Positions 12,312-23,927 are shown, counted from the stretch's first letter. The stretch is 64,000 nt of DNA from Erythroxylum novogranatense (GCA_029891385.1 JAIWQS010000233.1:1-64000); one strand, 5' to 3'. Numbers and translations: made by a program. The notes: generated from the letters alone by a model not told the origin.

Positions 12312-13812
12312 TGATTGGACCAAATTTATACTATAAATTAGGCCGTTTTCTTTAGTAATTATGCATCTGTTGACTCTCGATTTATGATTTTTATGTTTAT
12401 TTTGGTCCCGCTTTATTGAGTTTTGATAAATTGCACATTATCGGTATTTTGTTGTCATTTGTCATTAATTACGCATAATCTTTATTGGGACAATTGATCT
12501 GCAAATGGGTTGTATTTTGTAGGACCAAAGTAGTCAACAATTAAGAAGTCAACACGCATGAGTTATTGGGACGAATCAGACTCTCCATTCGCCGCGGCTA
12601 ATTAATGGTGTTTAATTCATTATTGCTGACGAGTGACCAAATTCATTCGCCCTTGATGAACTACGATCATTCGCCGCTTGGCGAATGTCGGGTGACCGGA
12701 CCAAAATGGCAAAAGTATCCTTTATTCGACCCGGCCGCATAGTTCCTATAAAACCTTACCATTTAGGGCAAATGAGAAGCGGCCGCTTCTGATGTTTCTT
12801 CTTCGTCTTCTCCATTTTCGTTCTTCGTTCACTATTTTCTCTGTTTGTTTCCTTTTCTTCTCTGTTTTAGTTTTGATAGTTTTTATATTGTGTTTGTTTG
12901 AGTTCGATCGCAGAGCGACGTTCACCACCTTCATCTTTTCATCTCCGGCATTCCACGTTCATTGTCTTCATCTTCGGTTAAATAAATCGATCATGACTAT
13001 CGGTGATTCTCCAAAGATGATGGAGTCATCCGAGTCATGAGCACTAAACTCTTAGTCTCCGGAAATGTAACAGAGGTGCGAGTTCTTGAGCTTCAAGGGG
13101 TAATCAACATTGTTTTAGATTTCGGTTATGAACTTGTAACGATCCGAGTTGGTATTATTATAGTGTATAACCGATTGAGTCTTGCTATAGTTTAGTAGGA
13201 CGTTAAACTTTGATTTGTGTTAATGTTTGATTATTGTTGAATGTTGTTTTTAAATACATGGAGTTCATGTATATCAGTTGGATGATTGCATCAATTAATT
13301 TAATCTGCCTAGTTGTGTTTGATTAAGTTGGTTGTGTTTTTATTCAAATGATTTGTTGCATTAATCATTCATAGCATACACTAAGGGGTTTTAACAAGTT
13401 TTAATTAATCGAGTTGATTAATTAATTCTTGGACTTAACGAGTTGTTAAGGTTTATTTTGAAACTTAGTGGATTTCAAACCCGATATTATTTTGAGCGAT
13501 GATGACCGAGCTACATTTTAGGAGAGTTTTATTAATTGTTTTCGGTCCATTTAATTTCAATTGCCTTATCTTTTCAAAATCCTAAAATATTTATCTTTGC
13601 TTTGGTCTAGTTTAATTTTAGATTAATCACTCAAAACCCCTTTTATTGCTTTAATTGCATGCATCATTCAAACATTAGGCTAGTCTAGGATCGATTGATG
13701 CATTGGTTCCTCGAGAGTCGACGAGGTTGCATCTGTATTGCAATCCTTGGTATAAATTTAATTTGACGGTTTCGAGGATCGATTTTAATATTGAGCGATA
13801 AACCGCCGATCA
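12312..13812 (+). repeat. Athila 3' LTR
   Basis: This 1501-bp LTR is the partner of 2333-3831. It has a TATA box at 12747-12753 and is followed by the target duplication GCCAC at 13813-13817. Confidence 0.95.
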
Positions 13813-13870
13813 GCCACTCTCATGGGCACGGACTCGATATCACCAGCGATATCGGGTTCGGGTTTTCTTG
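13813..13870 (+). mobile_element. 3' part of the old plus-strand LTR, piece 2
   Basis: After the Athila target duplication the text CACGGACTCGATATCACC continues the LTR end seen at 16820 and 45368 (CGGATATCACCC). It stops before the expected GGGATGCTACA terminus, at a junction near 13865-13880 with the body of another LTR. Confidence 0.6.
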
Positions 13871-14076
13871 AGGAGGTGAATTTCTCTACAGAAAATTTTC
13901 GAGAAATTGGGAGAAAATGCCCGAACCGAAAATTTTGGAGTGATGATCGATTGATAGTATATTCTTGAAAGAAGCGTCCAATGGTAATGGAAAACTAGAA
14001 GTTTCTTGATAGGAAATAAATATGTTGAGCCATGGAAAATTTGAAGCTGAAAATTGGGTGATTACGAGACTTAAGC

Positions 14077-14087
14077 CTATAAATAGT
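14077..14087 (+). promoter_or_regulatory. TATA box in LTR
   Basis: CCTATAAATAG is followed by a CTTCTTCTTCTCTCC tract. An identical box lies at 19654-19664 in the other LTR, about 520 bp from the LTR start. Confidence 0.7.
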
Positions 14088-14459
14088 AGGGTTGGAAATC
14101 GGGGAAAAATAACCTAAGGCATTATCGTTTCTTCTTCTTCTCTCCTTCGACGGTGATCTTGATTCCTCCATAGATGAGGATTCTTTGATCTTTCTCTATG
14201 GTTTTCATCTCATTCGCTAAGCTAACGATTTATTGTGATTAATGAAGGATTGAGAGGTTTGAGAGTGTTAATCGGTGATTGGGGAAGATTTTAGGGTTTC
14301 TGGAAGTTGTGGATCGATTCATCGATTGGTAAGTTTTATTGGCTTTAATGTTGTTATTCTTGGTTATTTGGCGGTTATGGCATTTATGGGGTTAGATTGA
14401 GTGGTTAGGGTGTTTAATGGAGGTTATTAATAGCTCTAATGGCGGAAAATCGTTAGGAG

Positions 14460-14715
14460 AAGACGATCGGTCTTCGTGACGTCATGACGAGCATAGAAGT
14501 GGTAGGGCTTCGTCATGACGAATAAATTAATTTAAATAAATGTGTTAGTCGCGGCGAGCTTGTGTAGACGACGCGACGAGTGGAAAAATTGGTGCGTCAT
14601 GGCGAGCCTTTGGCGTCTTGTAGCTGAGGTAATCAGTGTTGTTCGCGGCGAACGATTTATCGTCATGTGACGACATTTGACGTCATGGCGAAGGGCGAGG
14701 TCGCGACGAGGATGG
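14460..14715 (+). other. CG-rich palindromic-word tract in LTR
   Basis: Dense short self-complementary words include GTGACGTCATGACGAG, CGTCATGACGA, GTTCGCGGCGAAC and GTCGCGACGAG. Surrounding LTR sequence is AT-rich. The homologous tract at 20040-20300 has diverged much more than its flanks. Confidence 0.75.
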
Positions 14716-15845
14716 ATTTTCGATTGGATGATTCTTTGGGTTATTGGGCATATCTTTTGTTGTGGACCTCCAATTGAGGTAATTTCAGATTCGTTATGAA
14801 ATAGGAAAAGAGCTCTACTGGTGAGAATAATTATGGGAATTAGATTTGATTTAATTGGCACTGAATTATAGAGATTGAGGTCAATTGTGATTCATAGTGT
14901 GACTAAGTGTCACAAATTGAGACTATTGGAGTTTTAATTGGAGATCATAATAGAGGTTTTGACCCAAGGATAGGAAATTGTTATAGGAAGTATGAATATA
15001 GGAAATTGGACTAGATCATAGGACTGGATCAATTATTGTCGAGCAATTGAGTAAGAAAGTGGAATTGGGCTTAAGGTATCGAAATTGGGATTTAGCACCG
15101 GAAAATCGTGAGCACGCATTGTACATCATTTGCCTTTGAGACATATGCATTCTTGTCATGTTTAATTGGGAAATTAGTAATGGGTTGTACTTTCTTTGTT
15201 ATAGTGGTGCCGTTGGATCATCGTTCCACGGACATTCTTTGGGACTTCGTGCAATAGCTCGGAGTTCTGGTGAGTAACCTAGTTGGTTTCTCAAATTCTT
15301 GATTGTCTAAATGCTCATTGTATGAATTATGAAATGAATGTGATTGAATTGTATGCTTTTCTTTGTCTTTGAGCGGACTGCTACATGACCTTGTAAATTG
15401 CTTGATTATTGAAATATACATAATCAAGCTGTATGTTCTCACCGTATTGAGCTGGACTCTTGTATGACCTTTGAAATGTATGAGTGAATGTATTATTCTT
15501 GAAAAATGCGATTGAAGTGTGTGCGTTCGTATTGAATTGGATTACTGAATGACACTGAGAACTGAACACTACTGGGCTTTTATAGCCACATTACTGAACC
15601 ACTAAACACTGCATTGCATGTATAAATGCATGATCAGATAATGGAATGTGACCCAAGTTGCGATTATTACTGACCGGGCCTCGAGCCCGAGGGGAGTTGT
15701 CCCTGAACACTGTACCGATACTAAAAAGAGTTTTAAGCTCGAATACTTTTACTGAATTGAGGATGCCGCGGTAACACCCACAAACACACGCCGCGGTAAC
15801 ACCTGCAAACACCTACGGGTGGGGTGTGGGGTCCTACAATTGGAA

Positions 15846-15929
15846 AGGGATTAGTGCATACCCAGAGGGCTCTCCTATCCCTACTGACGCGTGGAAAGTA
15901 GTGCATACCCAGAGGGCTCTCTTACTTCC
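15846..15929 (+). other. Two tandem hairpins with a shared conserved loop
   Basis: Hairpin 1 (15846-15882) has arms AGGGATTAG and CTATCCCT. Hairpin 2 (15893-15929) has arms GGAAAGTAG and CTTACTTCC. Both enclose TGCATACCCAGAGGGCTCTC or a close variant. The copies at 21435-21470 and 21481-21517 and the related 44579-44617 keep the loop with paired stems. Confidence 0.7.
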
Positions 15930-16404
15930 TAAGACGCATTCACTGAACACTGACTGAGCACTTGGGCACAACACTGAATAACTGGAAAAGAGTCTCATAT
16001 GCATTGCATGCTATATTGAATGTCTGAAATGACTGTATGATTATTGTGAATGACCGTGGTTATCTCATCGCAAATTATTGTGAATGAATGGTGAATTGTG
16101 GCAATGATGATTGCATGTTGACATGATTTATGTAGAAATCGCCGATAATATCGCAAACCATGATGTGACATTGTAAATTGTTATGTATGATTACCATAGA
16201 TCGTTAATAGACTCATGAGCAGTGAGGCCATCTTGTAATCTACGGTATGGTACTATAATTAGTTATCCTTGTGAATTGTATATATATCAGAATATTTATC
16301 ATCAGAAATCGTTATATAGTCTTTGTACAATGTTATACGATATCGTTAATTGACTACTCTTGTCTTTGTGTTATACGCGATACGCGTAATGCATGATTTG
16401 AGTG

Positions 16405-16421
16405 AACCATCGATGATGGTT
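16405..16421 (+). other. Invariant 17-base LTR hairpin
   Basis: AACCATCGATGATGGTT can pair 7 bases around a GAT loop. It recurs without change at 21996-22012 and 44868-44884, and on the minus strand at 22901-22917 and 31380-31396. Confidence 0.8.
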
Positions 16422-16872
16422 TCTCATTGAGTTCACAAACTCACCCAACATTGCAACTATTTTTCGTGGATTGAAGAGTACCCGTCAGACGAGCGGGAGT
16501 ATATCTCTTTGCATTGGAGTCGGAGACTAGGGTGGGATCGATTAGCGTCTGCATAAGTGTCTTTCCGAGTTGTGTGTGTAAATGAATAATTTGCGTTTTC
16601 TACTAAATTGAACTACTATTATATAGGGCCCCAGTGATAATTGTATAAGCGATATGTGATTCTTGAAATTGTGTTTTGAGTGAATGTATTCGTTTTAAAG
16701 GGACCCAACTGTTTATTGAATTGTGCATTTCGATTGATTCTAAAGTGTTTTATAAATTGTGTATTGAGTTTTGTCTTTGAAATTGATCTTGTAGCCTACC
16801 ATTCTCGTGTGGTGTGGACTTGGATATCACCCACGATATCGGGTTCGGGTTCTGCGGGGTTGGGATGCTACA

Positions 16873-19132
16873 TATGTGGTATCGAGCCCGAAATGCGATT
16901 ATGCGTGGGCGTTCGAAATTTATCTTGAGTTACATGCATTAAAGTCGTAAAGTCGTCACGGCAGAGCAAAGGACAAGCGATCTCGATCTAGCGTATGAGT
17001 CGCATGCATGAGTGTGTATCAGTCGATAAGCGGTTAGAGATAGAGAGGAAATGATAAGACGGTAGAGTGTGATAAAAGGAAGTGGCGATCATCGAAGGAT
17101 AAAAGAAAAGTATATGGTCTGATCTAACAAATGAACATTTAGTGTATCGATATTGATGGATATACGATGATATGCAAAAAGAGAGTGGTACTGAAATATG
17201 TGATATGAATATAGACTTGTGGATTGATAGAGGAAATAGAAATATGATAGAAATGACCAGAGTTCCAGTGTGTAAAAGGGAATGAAATGAAATGTTATAA
17301 TTGGGATTGATTACTGTGATAAGTGTTATAAATAATGATTTATGACTGAAGATCGATTACGTTAGTGAGAAATTTAGAATGATGGTAAATCTATGATGTT
17401 GATTTTTGAGTGTGAAAATTCAAGGGTATGATGTAATAACGAAAAGATTGAAAGGTAAGATAATGATATGGAGAAATGAAACAGATGTTTCGGTTTAATT
17501 GCTCTGATTATATGGATGTGTGATTGATCTATATGGGATATTGTGCATAGTTGGAATTGAGTTTCTAAGTATTGAGAATGACCGATAAGACATGTGACAA
17601 CTGTGATGTTGAAGAATTTCATGAGTAAAATCGATGAATGAAAGTAAATGGTGATTAATGAAAGGACAATAGAGAGTTAAATTTGAAATGAGGGATCTTA
17701 ATCTGAGTTGAGACTCAAGTGTCAGAGATAAAATCTGTTATTGAGAAAATATGTATTATGCTAATGTAAGGGATCTGAATGTGTAATATGATTTTGCTCA
17801 TTGAGGAGAATATTGATTCACAAATAATTGAGTAAAACTGTTCGAAAAGTGATGAATGTTTATTCAACCTGTGGAGTGATTTATAGCGGCTTTTGTGGGA
17901 AGTTAGTGTAAAGGAACATGTGTCGAATATATGTATTGAATTATTGAGAATTAGTGAGTGTTGGATCTATCGAGAAATGACAAAATGTTTGAGGAAATGT
18001 GTGAAAAGTATGGTGATGATTGTGGAAGAGACATTTGGAGAACTATTCGACAAGTGTTAATTATATTGTTTTAAATTGGTGATGTGGCAATATATAGTGA
18101 AATGTCGATAAAGGTTATGAGGTAATTAGTTACTATAGTGCAATGTGATTAAACGTATCTAGGGACAAGGATAACGTTGTAGAGGTATCTTGTGATCGAT
18201 TTTTGAAATTGTGGCGCCTTAAAAGTGTGGGGGCATTAATCGATATAAAGGTTATGGATATATCCATGGTTATGCAAATCAATGATGATCGAGATACTTT
18301 GGGAATTTGAATGATTCGCAAAAGAGATTAAATGGATTGAAAGTAAATTCAATAACGATAAGAGTGTTCTTGTTGATGGATAATTGTCAAACCGGTAAAA
18401 AGAAAGTAATATGAGTTATCGAATTCCAAATAAATTGTGTATAAAAGGTCTTGGCAAAACAATCGGTGATTAAGAAAGCGCAAGCGATTGGGAAATTCAA
18501 ATGGAGTCAACTTATGAGAAAATGATATTTATGATTTGATTGTGAAGTGTGTGTTTTACCCGCCAAAGAGGCGATAGAGAATTTTAAGGAATCGATGAAG
18601 TGTTGTGTTTCAACAAGAGTGTCTTGAAAGAGAAATCAAAGGTCTAGAGTGAGAAATTGAATAGTAAATTGTGGGAATGATTAATGAATGTATTCACGAG
18701 GCAATCGTGAGACTGATATCCTTGGAGTCCGTTGTGATTGTCGAACATAGTCAAAGACTATAATTGAATTTAGTAAATGATGACGATGGACGTGAATCTG
18801 TAATAGGGGTTGAGTGATCCAGTCATGACTATGAGTCGAATCGTTAAGAAAACTAAATTGTTAGTAAATGGCCTCTGCGTGACCATCGTGAAACTAGATT
18901 GGTAGAGTGGTTTAAAACCTAAAGATGGTCCGATCGATAAAATGTTTTATGGATTTGGATTGGGAAGCGAGTTATGAAATGATAAATGTGTTTCGATAAT
19001 GAATGTAGGATTTGCGAATCGATAAGAATATGAGTGAGAATCGAGAATAGAAAAGAGTGGATCAATTCTCTTGTCCTCTTGATTATTCAGATATGAAATT
19101 TCGAGGACAAAATTTTTATAAGGAGGGTGAAT
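16873..19132 (+). other. Non-coding interior of non-autonomous element
   Basis: This is 2.26 kb of A/G-rich text with no gag-pol similarity in any frame. The short frames at 17374-17622 and 18133-18321 are on the opposite strand and low in complexity. The primer site TGGTATCGAGCC is at 16877-16888, five bases after the LTR. It lacks one A compared with the tRNA-iMet complement. The purine tract AGGAGGGTGAAT (about 19120-19132) ends the region. Confidence 0.8.
16877..16888 (+). other. Primer-binding site (tRNA-iMet type)
   Basis: TGGTATCGAGCC matches the complement of the initiator tRNA 3' end except for one missing A (CAG read as CG). Confidence 0.8.
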
Positions 19133-22100
19133 TGTAACATCCTTCTTGTCGATAAGGGTATTATGGTAATCTTGGACCGATCGATAGTCACATCAGATTT
19201 ACCAACCGAAGCATGCTACTAGCCTCTAATTATAGAGGAGCAGGTCTACAAAGATATGCATAGTCATTTATTCATAGGTACATGCATTTATGATTTTCGG
19301 TATTTCATTATGAATTGGAATTGGTGAATTGGTGGTATGTGAATTGATCGACTTGAACCGATCGAACCCCGGAAATATGATTGAGTGAGAAATTAGGAGT
19401 TACTGGGTTCAAATGACTGATTTGGAACTGTTTGCGAGTGATTGGAAATTTATAGAGGCTTATAGAAAATTTTCGAGAAATTCGGGAGAAAATGCCCGGA
19501 ACGGAAATTTTGGAGTGATAGACTGATTGACCGTATATTACTGAAAGAATTGTCCAATGGTAATGGAAAAACTAGAAGTTTACTGATAGGAAATAAATAT
19601 GTTGAGCCATGGAAAATTTGAAACTGAAAATTGGACTGATTCTGATACTTAAGCCTATAAATAGTAGGGTTGGAAATTGGGGAAAAAATAACCTAAGGCA
19701 TTATCGTTTCTTCTTCTTCTCTCCTTCGACGGTGATCTTCGATTCCTCCATAGGTGAGGATTCTTTGATCTTTCTCTATGGTTTTCATCTCATTCGCTTA
19801 AGCTAAGCGATTTATTGTGATTGATGAAGGATTGAGAGGTTTGAGAGTGTTAATCGGTGATCGGGGAAGATTTTAGGGTTTACGGAAGTTGTGGATTGAT
19901 TCATCGATTGGTAAGTTTTATTGGCTTTAATGTTGTTATTATTGGTTATTTGGCGATTATGGCATTTATGGGGTTAGATTGAGTGGTTAGGGTGTTTAAT
20001 GGAGGTTATTAATAGCTTAATGGCTAAAAATCGTTCGGAGAAGATGATCTGGTCTTCGCTTGCGTCGCGACGAGCATAGAAGTGGTAGGGCTTTGTCATG
20101 ATTTAATAAATTGAATTTAAATAAATGTGTTAGTCATGCGAGCTTGTGTAGATATTGTGACAGTGGAAAAATTGGTACGTCATGGCGAGCCTTTAGCGTC
20201 TTGCAGCGAAATGAAGGGGAGTTTTCGCCATGCTTAACGATTTATACGTCATGACGAACGATCCGACGTCGTGTGGCGAAGGACGTAGGTCGCGACGAGG
20301 ATGGATTTTCTGATTGGATGATTGCTGGGTTATTGGGCATATCTTTTGTTGTGGACCTCCAATTGAGGTAATTCCAGATTCGTTATGAAATAGGAAAAGA
20401 GGTCTACAGCTGAGAATAATTATGGGAATTAGATTTGATTTAATTGGTACTGAATTATAGAGATTGAGGTCAATTGTGATTCATAGTGTGACCTAAGTGT
20501 CACAAATTGAGACTATTGGAGTTTTAATTGGAGATTGCAATAGAGGTTTTGACCCAATGGATAGGAAATTGTTATAGGAAGTATGAATATAGGAAATTGG
20601 ACTGGATCATAGGACTGGATCAATTATTGTCGAGCAATTGAGTAAGAAAGTGGAATTGGGCTTAAGGTATCGAAATTGGGATTTAGCACCGAAAAATCGT
20701 GAGCACGCATTGTACATCATTTGCACTGAGACATATGCATTACTTTACTGTTTAATTGGGCAATTAGTAATGGGTTGTACTTTACTGTTATAGTGACGCC
20801 GTTGGATCATCTTTCCACGGACATTGCTGGGACTTCCAGGCAATAGCTCGGAAGTTACAGGTGAGTAACCTAGTTGGTTTCTCAAATTCTTGATTGTCTA
20901 AATGCTCACTGTATGAATTACTGAAATGAATGTGATTGAATTGTATGCTTTTCTTTGATCGAACAGGATTGCTACATGACATCGTAAATTGCTTGATTAT
21001 TGAAATATACATGATCAAGCAGTATGTTCTCTTGTATTGAATCGACTCTCAGATGACCCATTGAAATGTATGAGTGAATCAGATTATTATCTTGAAAAGA
21101 GTACGATTGAAGTGTGTGCATTGTATTGAATTGGATTCTTGAATGACACCGAGAATCGAACACTATCGAGCTTTTATAGCCACATTATGAACCATCGAAC
21201 ATTGCATTGCATGCATAAATGCATGATCAGATAATGGAATGTGACCCAAGTCGCGATTATTATCGACCGCCTCGAGCCCGCAGGGAGTTATCCGAACTTC
21301 AGATCGATATTGAAAAGAGCTTTAAGCTCGAATATCATTCTTGAATTGAGGATGCCGCGGTAACACCCAAGAAACACACGCCTTGAGAATATCTGCAAAC
21401 ACCTACGGGTGGGGTGTGGGGTCCTACAATTGAAAGGGATTAGTGCATACCGGAGGGCTCTCCTATCCCTATTGACACGTGGAAAGTAGTGCATACCCAG
21501 AGGGCTCTCCTACTTCCTAAGACGCATTCATCGAACACCGATCGAGCACTTGGGCACAACATCAATAATCGAAAAGAGTCTCATATGCATTGCATGCTAT
21601 ATTGAATGTCCGAAATGACCGTATGATTACCGTGAATGACCGTGGATCGCTTCATCGCAAATTATTGTGAATGAATGATGAATTGTGGCAATGACCGATT
21701 GCATGTTGACATGATTTATCAGAAATCGCTGCATAATATCGCGAACCGTGATGTGAAATCAGAATTGTTATGTATGATTACCATAGATCGTTAATAGACT
21801 ATCGTGAGCAAGTGAGGCCATATCTGTAATCTGATGATGGTACCGTAATTGGTTATCACTTGTGAATTGTATATAATATCAGAATCGCTTATCATGTAAA
21901 CTTTTATATAGTCTTTGTATAATTTTATACGATCATCGTTAATCGACTACTATCAGATTGTGCTATACGCGATACGCGTAATGCATGATTTGAGGAACCA
22001 TCGATGATGGTTTTCATTGAGTTCGCAAACTCACCCAACATTGCAACTATTTTTCGTGGATTGAAGAGTACCCGCCGCATTTAACGGGAGTATGTCTCAC

Positions 22101-22463
22101 GCATTGGAGTCGGAGACTAGGGTCGGGATCGGTTCAAGGCTCGCATAAGTGTCTTTCCGAGTTGTGTGTGTAAATGAATAATTTCGCTTTCTACTAAATT
22201 GAACTGCTATTATATAGGCCCCAGAGTGATAATTGTATAACTGATATGTGATTACTGAAATTGTGTTTTGAGTGAATGTATTCGTTTTAAAGGGGACCCA
22301 ACTGCTTATTGAATTGTGCATTTCGATTGATTCTAAAGTGTTTTATAAATTGTGTATTGAGTTTTCTATGAAATTGATCTTGTAGCCTACCATTCTCGAG
22401 TGGCGTGGACTCGGATATCACCCACGATATCAGGTTCGGGTCCTGCGGGGTTGGGATGCTACA
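19133..22463 (+). repeat. 3' LTR of non-autonomous element
   Basis: The 3331-bp LTR runs from TGTAACATCC to GGGATGCTACA. The TATA box is at 19654-19664, the splice-donor-like GTGAGTAACC at 20861, hairpins at 21435-21517, and the 17-base hairpin at 21996-22012. Compared with the 5' LTR, many CTG words read TCG or CCG here. Confidence 0.92.
20861..20869 (+). promoter_or_regulatory. Splice-donor-like site in LTR leader
   Basis: CAG followed by GTGAGTAACCTAGTTGG is a near-perfect 5' splice consensus. It is conserved at 15270, 44082 and on the minus strand at 23444 and 31917, always upstream of the hairpin cluster. Confidence 0.45.
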
Positions 22464-22492
22464 TTCCCTCTAACTGTAGGTACTTCAGCTAG
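22464..22492 (-). pseudogene. Copia integrase stub between two insertions
   Basis: Read on the minus strand this 29-bp piece gives AEVPTVRG, continuing directly from the HSDLWG-like end of 34889 once the Tekay element and one copy of GCTAG are removed. It ends at the terminus of the non-autonomous element at 22463. Confidence 0.7.
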
Positions 22493-23059
22493 TGTAGCAC
22501 CCCCTTACCATAGGAGATGTACCGAACGCCAGAGGTCATTTCGATACACACCTACGATAAGGGTGCGCCACTTAACAAACTACCAACTCCACATGGCATC
22601 AATGTATTATAAAGCAAGAGTATGGAATTCACTAATTTTTTTTAGACATAACTTTCTCATTTCATATCCTCAAAGCAAGAATTTATACAACCGAAAGTGT
22701 ACATACAAGTCTCCAAAAGAAAATCAAACAGAAAGCTAACTAGGTCATCCCTCCAAAAGTGCGGTGGACCGACACATGTGCTATGACTTCTCTTGCCAAC
22801 TCAATCTACACGGCAGAAAAGTCTATCCGAGCTATGAGTCAACTGTCTCGGCCCTGAAAAATAATTTGCAATTTTGGGTGAGTTTATGAACTCGGTGAGG
22901 AACCATCATCGATGGTTCACCCAATTCATGCATATACACAGAGTCACATAATTATTTCACCAAATCACGCCAATAATACCACGTAATTATCATATCACCA
23001 ATGGAACCAATTTAAATGCATATGAAATGTATATGAGACGCTTTTCAGCTTTATTACAT

Positions 23060-23175
23060 TGTTGTGATCGAGCGCAAATCGCCCCATTAAGGCGCAGATA
23101 CTCGGTGAGCCATAGGCTCAGATCTTTAATGGGCTCGAGGCCCAATCACGCTGAGCTATAAGCTCGCGTTCGCTC
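23060..23175 (-). other. Serial short hairpins in LTR leader
   Basis: The plus-strand text has GAGCC-ATA-GGCTC, TGGGC-TCGAG-GCCCA and GAGCT-ATA-AGCTC in succession. The other LTR repeats the series at about 31570-31645. Confidence 0.6.
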
Positions 23176-23438
23176 CGTCACAACCGCCAATTATCGATTA
23201 CGCCGTTATGCATGAAATGCATATGTCCAATTTATCGAATCAATAGCATATCAGATCCAAATTCATATAAGACCAATCCCATGAAATTCATACATAACAC
23301 TTCTATATCATAGTTCAGATATTTCGATACACCTATGGTCCAAATCAAGCAAATCAAACACATATAAATCCTCCATTATCCCCACATGGCATAGTTGCAA
23401 AATAGTAAACACATAAAGGTTGAGGAACCAACTAGGTT

Positions 23439-23444
23439 ACTCAC
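23439..23444 (-). promoter_or_regulatory. Splice-donor-like site, minus strand
   Basis: The minus strand reads TTAGGTGAGTAACCTAGTTG. The partner copy is at 31912-31917. Confidence 0.4.
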
Positions 23445-23927
23445 CTAATAACTTCAGCGCTAATGCCGGAAGTCTCCATAACGTCCGTGAAACGGCGGTC
23501 CAATGAGCCTCTATAGCAATTGAAATAAATTCACATTACCAATCAGATAATTAAAACGATCAAATAATGCACATGGAATCCTTAAAATGTGTATAATGCA
23601 TGTTCATGGCATTCTGCCCTAATCTAAATTTTCCCATCACAAAATCCGCCTAAAAATTAGAAAATTATAGCGCCGACGGCAAGTAATTCGGACCTCTATG
23701 GGTTCCCAATTAAACAAAATAAAGGATTACCGAACAATTATTCGGGCCACGCCAATTTCCGTCCAAAATTCCCAAATTCTCACCAAATGAAATTAAATAT
23801 TCTACTTAATCCGATGCCTCAAGAATCAGGTCAATCGGACGTCGGACGGAAAAGAAATTGACAAAAGAACGATCGAATCACTAATGCCAAATAATAATTA
23901 ACAATAATAATATATATATATATATCT

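Larger units (their letters stand above)
2333..13812 (+). mobile_element. Complete Athila-lineage Ty3/gypsy retrotransposon
   Basis: Two direct LTRs (2333-3831 and 12312-13812) begin TGATTGGACC and end GCCGATCA. The 5-bp target-site duplication GCCAC lies at 2328-2332 and 13813-13817. A tRNA-Asp-type primer site with the core TGGCGCCGTT follows the 5' LTR, and a purine tract precedes the 3' LTR. Order inside is gag, protease, RT, RNase H, integrase, then 2.5 kb with no recognisable protein, which is the Athila arrangement. Every domain is broken by frameshifts or stops, so it cannot now encode its own proteins. It split an older plus-strand LTR whose halves flank it. Confidence 0.95.
13876..16872 (+). 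repeat. 5' LTR of non-autonomous element (lacks its first ~330 bp)
   Basis: It aligns from about 19465 of the 3' LTR to its end. In order it holds a TATA box at 14078-14084, a C/T-rich start region (14118-14145), the palindromic CG-rich tract 14460-14715, a splice-donor-like site at 15270, paired hairpins at 15846-15929, the 17-base hairpin at 16405-16421 and the terminus GGGATGCTACA. Confidence 0.9.
13876..22463 (+). mobile_element. Non-autonomous Tekay-related element (LARD-like), 5' truncated
   Basis: Two long direct repeats (13876-16872 and 19133-22463) flank 2.26 kb with no protein similarity. A tRNA-iMet-type primer site follows the first, and a purine tract in chromovirus context (TCGAGGACAAAATTTTTATA, then AGGAGGG) precedes the second. 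The first LTR lacks about 330 bp of its start, and the left boundary joins another LTR fragment, so no target duplication can be shown. The right end abuts the integrase text of the minus-strand copia at 22464. Mobilisation in trans by an autonomous Tekay is inferred from shared termini (TGTAACATCC...GGGATGCTACA). Confidence 0.85.

Noticed and set aside
23909..23926. TA microsatellite as a candidate origin or promoter
   Set aside because: It is a simple repeat present in both LTR copies with length variation, and nothing downstream suggests initiation there.
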